A DNA stretch of 64,000 bases from Crocinitomicaceae bacterium (GTDB taxonomy: Bacteria; Bacteroidota; Bacteroidia; Flavobacteriales_D; Crocinitomicaceae), in the NCBI GenBank assembly GCA_021740745.1, contig JAIOZF010000005.1, positions 1-64,000 on the forward strand. The letters run 5' to 3'. This document shows, one piece after another, positions 44,888-53,200 of this stretch. The stretch's first letter is position 1; every line of letters starts with the position of its first letter. The notes beneath the pieces are model-generated. The model worked only from the letters and a program-made list of their open reading frames with translations. It ran no database searches and was not told the origin of the DNA. Made by a program: the position numbers and the translations under genes.

Positions 44888-45370
44888 TTAACGCAAGCGG
44901 TTAAGTGAATCAATCAAACCTTTGTCGCGTTTGATTGAGATATTTGCAAGAAAAACGAATGGTAAACCAAGCACAAAAAGAAGATATCCAAGACCCAATT
45001 CTCGTTTAAAAGGTCCACCTTCGAATTGGTTTTCTCCAATAAAAGAGAATACAACAAGAGCAATGGTTAAAAGCAAGTATAGAAAAAATACGATTCGCAC
45101 CAATTTCAATTGACGACTTAAATTTTTGTACGCCATTAGGGTGACAAAAAGCAATAATACGATGGCTATCAAGCTAATATAAAATGGATAAGCATTTACA
45201 ACTTCTGCTTTTCCGGAAGTAGATGAATTAGCATATTGAGAAATTCCATAAGAATTAAACACAAAATAGAAATCATTACCAACAAAACGAAAAACCTCAC
45301 TCCCTGTCGCCACGATAGAAAGCAAAATCATAGAAACGGCCAAATAGATTGTTTGAATACGTTGAATCAT
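44888..45370 (-). CDS. DUF4293 four-helix membrane protein
   Basis: The 160-aa protein begins MIQRIQTIYLAVSMILLSIVATG at the ATG at 45370, the typical start of DUF4293; the 26-residue extension in the track is rejected. Four transmembrane helices are visible (about 6-26, 62-85, 92-112 and 128-150). DUF4293 is a Bacteroidota-restricted membrane family of unknown function. It is the first gene of the unit with Uup-like ABC-F. Confidence 0.87.
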   Translation of the reverse strand: MIQRIQTIYLAVSMILLSIVATGSEVFRFVGNDFYFVFNSYGISQYANSSTSGKAEVVNAYPFYISLIAIVLLLFVTLMAYKNLSRQLKLVRIVFFLYLLLTIALVVFSFIGENQFEGGPFKRELGLGYLLFVLGLPFVFLANISIKRDKGLIDSLNRLR

Positions 45371-45644
45371 TTGAATGTAAATTTTACACAAAGAAAGTGA
45401 AAATCGAGCACATAATGAATTCCGGAATGCATCAAATATAAACTTCATGCAATTATGGGGAGGCTACACAAAAACTTCATCCTATCATGATGATTATCAT
45501 TAATTGGTTTAATTTCAGTCGCACAGTGTTTTAATTATCCTAACAATCAAGACAGGATCCAACGATGAAAAAATAACAAACTATAAAATTGTCAATTATT
45601 TTCGAAAATGAAAATTTACAGACATATATTGAATATTAGTGCAG

Positions 45645-45673
45645 TTTGAATAAATATTCAATGCCTATTTTTG
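45645..45673 (+). promoter_or_regulatory. canonical promoter, cassette A
   Basis: TTTG at 45645 and TATTTTTG at 45666-45673 are separated by 17 nt. The predicted transcript has a leader of about 230 nt before the gene at 45911. Confidence 0.75.
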
Positions 45674-45681
45674 TATTTTAT

Positions 45682-45712
45682 AAACTTATCTTTGGGAGGA
45701 CTGAATAAGTTT
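45682..45712 (+). ncRNA. conserved leader hairpin, copy A
   Basis: AAACTTAT and ATAAGTTT pair perfectly around a 15-nt purine-rich loop containing gggagga. The structure starts about 9 nt after the -7 box, so it would be at the very 5' end of the transcript. The second copy keeps seven of the eight pairs. Confidence 0.5.
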
Positions 45713-45844
45713 GTTTTAATTTACGCTATCTATTATTTTTACAGGCAACTTTAGAAGACATTTTGCGTCTAAATAGGCCATCCTTAGAAATGTAGTTTTC
45801 GTTCGATATTTTTTCAAACCACAAAAAATCAACATTTTAAGTTT

Positions 45845-45870
45845 TTATGAATGAATCGAGACATTCATAA
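45845..45870. promoter_or_regulatory. 9-bp perfect stem-loop in the leader of the 45911 gene
   Basis: TTATGAATG-aatcgaga-CATTCATAA lies 40 nt upstream of the ATG at 45911. No T-run follows, so a protein-binding site or regulatory RNA structure is more likely than a terminator. It is absent from cassette B. Confidence 0.45.
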
Positions 45871-45910
45871 CTTTCTTGAAAAGAATAATTGTTTGATGAA
45901 AAAATGTTAA

Positions 45911-46564
45911 ATGAAAAATAAAGTTAACCTATTAACTGTCTTCAGTTTTGTTTTTATTACTAGCTTTTTTGCCAATGCTCAAAACAAGGCTGCAGAAGGG
46001 ATGGAAGCATCAGAAACTAACTTTTCTAGTTTTACAGATCGCCCAATTCAAAATTTAGGTAATTGGAAGAAAATCAATAAAGAAGCGTTTTATTCTCATC
46101 CAGAGTTTGGTATTTTGTCATTAGATGCATCTTGTAAAGATTGTTCCGAAGACTTATCGAAACGAACGGTAGATGAACGATTTTTTGTTGATAATAATGA
46201 CCATAAACAATTTTATCAGCAAAAAGCAATGGGAGAATTGCATGAGCTCATTGGAGGCAATTGGACAACAATTGATCATCGTTTGAAAAAAGTCTCTAAT
46301 GGCATCTATAAATCTGGTTTTAATTTGGATAGGGCTGGTTTTGACCTTGCAAATAAAATATCGTTACTTGAAACTACTAATGGCAATCTAAGTTTCAATA
46401 ATTGGAGATTGATTTTAAAAAAAGATGGTCAATTACAGGGCCCTATTTCAGCCAACTGGTCAATCATTTCAATCGGTGATGATGGCGTTAATATAACAGC
46501 TGTATTCCCGGGAATTGATGCTTTTATTATTGATAACTTCTGCACCCTTAACGTTAAAGTTTAA
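45911..46564 (+). CDS. secreted protein, probably the truncated N-terminus of a larger surface protein
   Basis: The 217-aa protein has a signal peptide (MKNKVNLLTVFSFVFITSFFANA). It then has a segment reminiscent of the N-terminal module of large Bacteroidota secreted proteins (SHPEFGILSLDASCKDCSEDLSKRTVDERFFVDN; DHRLKKVSNGIYK). The sequence stops at ITAVFPGIDAFIIDNFCTLNVKV, just where such modules normally continue, and no T9SS sorting domain is present. It is therefore either a stand-alone small secreted protein or a broken gene. It lies between the cassette A leader and the small paralogue gene and has no counterpart in cassette B. Confidence 0.65.
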   Translation: MKNKVNLLTVFSFVFITSFFANAQNKAAEGMEASETNFSSFTDRPIQNLGNWKKINKEAFYSHPEFGILSLDASCKDCSEDLSKRTVDERFFVDNNDHKQFYQQKAMGELHELIGGNWTTIDHRLKKVSNGIYKSGFNLDRAGFDLANKISLLETTNGNLSFNNWRLILKKDGQLQGPISANWSIISIGDDGVNITAVFPGIDAFIIDNFCTLNVKV

Positions 46565-46731
46565 ATGTTTTATATTCAAGTATTTATAAAAATTATCGGA
46601 TGAATATTTGAAATTATTTAGTTTTTTATGTATAAAATAATTAATACACAACTGATTAATAAACAACTGATTATACAAATTTACGTCATTCAAAAAATAA
46701 ATTAAGTCAACAATACTATAACTACTACTCA

Positions 46732-47211
46732 ATGCGCATAGTTCCCTTAATATTAGCTATACTGTCTGTTCTGATTTGTCAAAACAGCATTTCTCAACAA
46801 CAAATATCAACAGATACAATTAATTTAATTGACAAATACTCAGTTGATTGGCTAACATATTTTGAAAATGATCAAGTTAAGATTGAATATAAATTCTCAG
46901 AATGCGATCCTGAAATGGGATATGATTTCGAACAAGTGAATTTTAAGTTTATCAATAAAACTTCTACCAAACTTGATCTCAATTGGCATATCCATTTGTA
47001 TTATGATAAAAAATGCTTGACATGTAATTATCCGGATGAGTATGCGCGAACCATTCAATTGCTACCAAATGAGACACTAGAAGGGAATTGCGACCGAGAA
47101 ACTATTAATGAATTGAAATTGTTTTCAAAATTCACTGATGTAAACTATTCTAAAGGTGCGATTTTAACAAGTTTTCAGTTAGCTTCATTAAATATTGCAT
47201 TTCCTCAGTAA
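46732..47211 (+). CDS. small secreted protein of unknown function, paralogue A
   Basis: The 159-aa protein has a signal peptide (MRIVPLILAILSVLICQNSIS) and a single beta-rich domain of about 135 residues with five to six cysteines (SECDPEMGYDFEQVNFKF; YYDKKCLTCNYP; EGNCDRET). I recognise no known domain. It is paralogous to the product at 54951 over its full mature length. Both genes lie directly upstream of a giant type-B T9SS protein, so an accessory role for the giant is the simplest hypothesis. It lacks a T9SS domain, so it should remain periplasmic or use another route. Confidence 0.78.
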   Translation: MRIVPLILAILSVLICQNSISQQQISTDTINLIDKYSVDWLTYFENDQVKIEYKFSECDPEMGYDFEQVNFKFINKTSTKLDLNWHIHLYYDKKCLTCNYPDEYARTIQLLPNETLEGNCDRETINELKLFSKFTDVNYSKGAILTSFQLASLNIAFPQ

Positions 47212-47273
47212 TTCAGATTTAATTTTATTTGATACTAAAGCATTCAAATGAATAACAAAACTATTCCACAAAA

Positions 47274-50200
47274 ATGAAAAATATAAGACAGATCGTTCTA
47301 ATGTTCACTTTTTTATCAATGAACATTTTAGTGTTTTCACAAACCTATCTATTAAGTGCTGCTGCTAACAATACCACTGTAAGCACTTGTGGGGGTAATT
47401 TTTATGATTCTGGTGGAGCGACAGGACAATATACTAATAATCAAAACCGTACTATTACATTTTGTCCGAATACACCTGGAGCAATGATTCGCTTGAATTT
47501 TACAGCGTTTGCGTTAGAAAATTCTTATGATTTTCTTTACATATATAATGGTACTAGCACAGCAGCACCTTTATTAGGAACATATACGGGAACAAACAAT
47601 CCTGGTGTGGTTACAGCAAATAATCCTTCAGGATGTATAACAATCAGATTCACCTCTGATGGTTCTGTTTTAGCAAATGGTTGGGCAGCTGCCATTTCAT
47701 GCATTGCACCCGCGACATGCACTGATGGTATTCAAAATCAAGGTGAAAACGGTATAGACTGCGGTGGCCCTTGTGCAGCTTGTCCTCCTGTCCCTTGTAA
47801 TGTTAATTTAACATATACATCAGTACCGGCCAACCTAACATGTGCGGGCGGATCAGTTTCATTAACAGCTGTTGGTCTAGGCACAAATAACCTAGCAATG
47901 AACAATAATTTTAACGGAGGATCTTTAGGTGCTGGTTGGATTGCAACAGGTGGGCAGTCCGTAGGAACACTTTGCGGACCAAGTCTTGATGGCACTCCTT
48001 ATTATTGGGCATCAACAGCCGGTTCTAGTGTTCCTCAGTTAACAACTGCTGTTTTAAACGTAAGTTGCGGTGGTATAATTAGTTTTGATATGGATTATGC
48101 AACTCAAGGAGCCAATGCACCTTGTGAAGGACCTGATTTACCGAATGAGGGTGTTACCTTTCAGTACTCTACTAATGGCGGTGCTTCATGGACGGTTATT
48201 CAGTATTGGGATCCGCTAGGTGGTTATAATGCTGGATTGACAAACTGGAACACATATTCATTTCCAATTCCGCCTGGTGCAATTGGGCCAAATACTCAAT
48301 TCCAATGGATTCAATTGTCATCATCTGGATCTCAATATGATAATTGGGGGATTGATAATGTACAAATTTCATCTGTAATTAATTGCAACGCTTATTGGTA
48401 TGATTATTCTTTTTTACCGCCTACAAGTGATAACGCAGTTCAAACAACAAATATAACTAGTACCACAACTTTTAATGTCACCTATACAAATGGTATAGAT
48501 GCTTGTAATACTTCTGTAACTGTTGTTGTTCCTCCAGGAACTACTGCCAATGCAGGGCCAGATAAAGTAAGATGTTCTGGTGGTGCAGGAGTTGTGATTG
48601 GTGCGAATCCGGTTTCACCTGATAATGGGGCTACTTATTCATGGAGTGCTGGCGCTGGATCAGGAACAATAGATCTTATACCAGCAGGAGGCACAACTAC
48701 TGGTCAAGTAACCGTTTCACCTTTGGTAACAACAACCTATACATTAACTGTTACCTTTAATGGTTGTACCGTAACTGATCAAGTTACTGTTGTTGTTGAT
48801 AATCCGCCAACAGCATCTAATCCTGCACCAATTACATTAACATGTGCTTCAGCAATTCCAGCACCAGATATAAATGTTGTTACAACAGAAGCCGACGATA
48901 TCACAATTCCTCCTACAGTAACTTGGATTAGTGATGTTTCAAATGGTGGTATTTGTCCAAATATTGTAACAAGAACTTATCGTGTAACTGATGGATGTGG
49001 AAACTTTGTTAATGTTACTCAAACGATTACTGTTTCAGATTTAATTGCTCCAACAGTAACTGGAACTTTAACGGCAGCTGCAGTATCGGGATGCTCCGCG
49101 ACTTCAGTTCCTGCAGCAGTAACGACAGTTGCAGCTTTGGAAGCAATGGGCGTTGCAATAGCTGATAACTGCACTGCAGATGCTAGTTTAACGGTAACAA
49201 GTTCAGATGGAGCGCCAACAGGTACTTGTCCGATTGTGATAATCAGAACGTATACCATCAAAGATGCGTGTTTGAATGCAATTACAGTTAATCAAACAAT
49301 CAATATTACAGACCTAATAGTTCCAACAGCTTCTAATCCTGTTGATATTTCTGTAGCCGCAGGAACTGCGCCAGCGCCAAACATTTTACTTGTTATTGAT
49401 GAGGCAGACAATTGTTCAATTCCAATAGTTGCTTGGGTAAGTGATGTTAGCAATGGAGGAACATGTCCAGAAATAATTACAAGAACTTACAGTGTTACAG
49501 ATGCATGTTTAAACCAAATATTATTAACTCAAACAATAACTGTTGGAGATGCTATTTTGCCAACTGCCTCAAATCCTTCAGCAATAAATGTTCAATGTTC
49601 AGCTTTAGTGCCATTACCAGATGTTTTAGTTGTAACAGATGAAGCCGATAATGGGGTAACACCAACTGTGACTTGGCAAGATGATGTGTCAAATGGTTTG
49701 ACTTGTCCAGAAATAATTACAAGAAGATACCTAGTTACTGATGATTGTGGAAACTTTATTTTTGTCACTCAAACAATAACAGTATTGGACACACAAGCTC
49801 CAGTTTTTGTAGCTCCACCAACTGCTGTCACTGTTGCTTGTTTAGCTGACGTTCCTGCGATGACCAACCTTGGGTATACTGATAATTGCGATCCTGCTGG
49901 ATCGGTAGCTGGTACTGATGGTGCTTTAGTTGGAGGTGCTTGTGGTGGTACAATAACACGTACGTGGACTTTCACTGATCTTTGCGGTAATACTTCTACA
50001 ACAACTCAAACAATTACAGTTGACGATAATACGTTGCCTACGGCTTCAAATCCTGCAACGATAACTGTTCCTGGTGGACCAGCTCCAGCGGTTGATGTGA
50101 CAGTCGTAATTGATGAAGCGGATAACTGCTCTGTACCTGTAGTTACTTTCGTGAGTGAATCAACTGACGGTGCCGCTTGTCCTGAAACGATTACTCGTAT

Positions 50201-53200
50201 TTACGCTGTAACGGATGCTTGTGGGAATACAATCAATGTTACACATACTATTCTTATTACAGATCCATTCTCACCAACTGCTTCAAACCCTGCTCCTATT
50301 TCTGTAGAGTGCATCGCTGATGTTCCAGCTCAAAATATTGCAGTTGTGACGGATGAAGCAGATAATACAGGTGTGCCGATCGTTGCTTGGGTAAGTGACG
50401 TATCGAACGGTGCTACTTGTCCAGAAATTATTACACGTACTTATTCTGTTACGGATCTCTGTAACAATCAAATCTTGGTGACTCAAACAATTACGGTCGA
50501 TGATGTAACTACTCCAATATTCGCTGCAGCGCCAGCTGCGGTAACTGTTTCTTGTTTAGCTGACGTTCCTGCAATGACAAACCTTGGATACACTGATAAC
50601 TGTGATCCTGCTGGATCGGTTTCAGGAACTGATGTTTCTAATGGAGGTACTTGTCCTGAAATTATAACAAGAACATGGACTTTTACGGATCTTTGTGGGA
50701 ATACTTCAAGTGCTTCGCAAACAATTACAGTTCACGATTTAGTAGCACCAATATTCGCTGCTGCTCCGGCTGCTGTAACCGTTGCTTGCGCTGCTGACGT
50801 TCCTGCAATGACAAACCTTGGATACACTGATAATTGTGATCCTGCTGGATCGGTTACAGGAACTGATGTTTCTAATGGTGGTACTTGTCCTGAAATCATA
50901 ACAAGAACATGGACTTATACGGATGCTTGCGGCAACACTTCATCTACTACTCAGACTATCACTGTTCATGATTTAGTAGCACCAATATTCGCTGCTGCTC
51001 CTGCTGCTCTTACTGTTGCTTGTTTAGCTGACGTTCCTGCGATGACAAACCTTGGATATACTGATAATTGCGATCCTGCTGGATCGGTTGCTGGCACTGA
51101 TGGTGCTTTAGTTGGCGGTGCTTGTGGTGGAACAATCACACGTACGTGGTCTTTCACTGATCTTTGCGGTAACACTTCGTCTACTACTCAAACAATTACA
51201 GTTGATGATAATACGTTGCCTACTGCTTCTAATCCTGCGACAACTACTGTTCCTGGTGGTCCAGCTCCAGCGGTTGATGTGACAGTAGTAATTGATGAAG
51301 CGGATAACTGCTCTGTACCCGTAGTTGCTTTCGTAAGTGAGTCAACTGACGGTGCCGCTTGTCCTGAAACGATTACTCGTATTTACGCTGTAACCGATGC
51401 TTGTGGGAATACATTCAATGTTACACATACTATTCTTATTACAGATCCATTCTCACCAACAGCTTCAAACCCTGCTCCTATTTCTGTAGAATGTATCACT
51501 GATGTTCCGGCTCAAAACATTGCAGTTGTGACGGATGAAGCAGATAATACAGGTGTGCCGATCGTTGCTTGGGTAAGTGATGTGTCTAACGGTGCTACTT
51601 GTCCAGAAATCATTACACGTACTTACTCTGTTACGGATCTCTGTAACAATCAAATCTTGGTGACTCAAACAATCACGGTCGATGATGTAACTACTCCAAT
51701 ATTCGCTGCTGCGCCAGCTGCGGTAACTGTTGCTTGTTTAGCTGATGTTCCTGCAATGACAAACCTTGGATACACTGATAATTGTGATCCTGCTGGATCG
51801 GTTACAGGAACTGATGTTTCTAATGGTGGCACTTGTCCTGAAATTATAACAAGAACATGGACTTTTACGGATGCTTGTGGTAACACTTCATCCACCTCTC
51901 AAACAATTACAGTTCATGATTTAGTACCACCAATATTCGCTGCTGCTCCGGTTGCTGTAACTGTTTCTTGTTTATCTGACGTTCCTGCGATGACCAACCT
52001 TGGATACACGGATAATTGTGATCCTGCTGGATCGGTTACAGGAACTGATGTTTCTAATGGAGGTACTTGTCCTGAAATCATAACAAGAACATGGACATTC
52101 ACGGATCTTTGCGGCAACACTTCATCTACTACTCAGACTATCACTGTTCACGATTTAGTAGCACCAATATTCGCTGCTGCGCCAACTGCTGTAACTGTTG
52201 CTTGTTTAGCTGACGTTCCTGCGATGACAAACCTTGGATACACTGATAATTGTGATCCTGCTGGATCGGTTGCTGGTACTGATGGTGCTTTAGTTGGAGG
52301 TGCTTGTGGTGGTACAATCACACGAACGTGGTCTTTCACTGATCTTTGTGGTAACACTTCGTCTACTACTCAAACAATTACAGTTGACGATAATACGTTG
52401 CCTGCGGCTTCTAATCCTGCGACAACTACTGTTCCTGGTGGACCAGCTCCAGCGGTTGATGTGACAGTCGTAATTGATGAAGCGGATAACTGCTCTGTAC
52501 CTGTAGTTACTTTCGTGAGTGAATCAACTGACGGTGCCGCTTGTCCTGAAACAATTACTCGTATTTACGCTGTAACGGATGCTTGTGGGAATACAATCAA
52601 TGTTACACATACTATTCTTATTACAGATCCATTCTCACCAACAGCTTCAAACCCTGCTCCTATTTCTGTAGAATGTATCGCTGATGTTCCGGCTCAAAAT
52701 ATTGCAGTTGTGACGGATGAAGCAGATAATACAGGTGTGCCGATTGTTGCTTGGGTAAGTGACGTATCGAACGGTGCTACTTGTCCAGAAATCATTACGC
52801 GTACCTATTCTGTAACGGATCTCTGTAACAATCAAATCTTGGTGACTCAAACAATCACGGTCGATGATATCACTGCTCCAACTGGTACAGCACCAGCAAA
52901 CGTGACAGTCGAATGTATTAATGACGTGCCACCAGTTCCTTTAGCAGTTACATTCGTGATAACAGATGCGATGGACAATTGCACGGCTGTTCCAGCGTTG
53001 GATTGGGTTGGTGATGTATCCGATGGAAATACATGTCCTGAGACAATCACAAGAACTTTCTCAATTACTGACAATTGTGGAAATCAGACATTAGTTGATC
53101 AATTAATCATTGTAAATGACGTTACAGCACCAACTGCTTCTAACCCAGGCAGCGTGAATGTTGAGTGTATTTTAGATGTTCCGGTAGCTGACATTACAGT

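Larger units (their letters stand above)
45567..45769 (+). repeat. duplicated non-coding promoter/leader block, copy A
   Basis: This 203-nt block aligns without gaps to 54719-54921, differing at 12 positions (about 94% identity), although it is non-coding. It includes a canonical promoter and a leader hairpin. Each copy precedes one of the two small-protein/giant-protein cassettes. Confidence 0.9.
45371..45910. other. 540-nt divergent intergenic region
   Basis: No gene is evident. The left part holds the DUF4293 promoter region. From 45567 it contains the 203-nt block that is duplicated at 54719, with a promoter and a hairpin leader. A second stem-loop lies at 45845-45870. Confidence 0.6.

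Noticed and set aside
45449-45566. Search for a tRNA or small gene in the AT-rich spacer left of the duplicated block
   Set aside because: No cloverleaf, ORF or clear promoter could be supported there.
46469-46732. 87-aa minus-strand ORF between the 45911 and 46732 genes
   Set aside because: It is composed of AT-rich low-complexity codons, overlaps the 3' end of the sense gene and lacks a promoter.
50283-52850. Minus-strand ORFs inside the giant gene (50283, 51465, 52647 and others)
   Set aside because: They are antisense shadows; near-identical peptides recur every 1,182 bp only because the sense gene contains a higher-order repeat.
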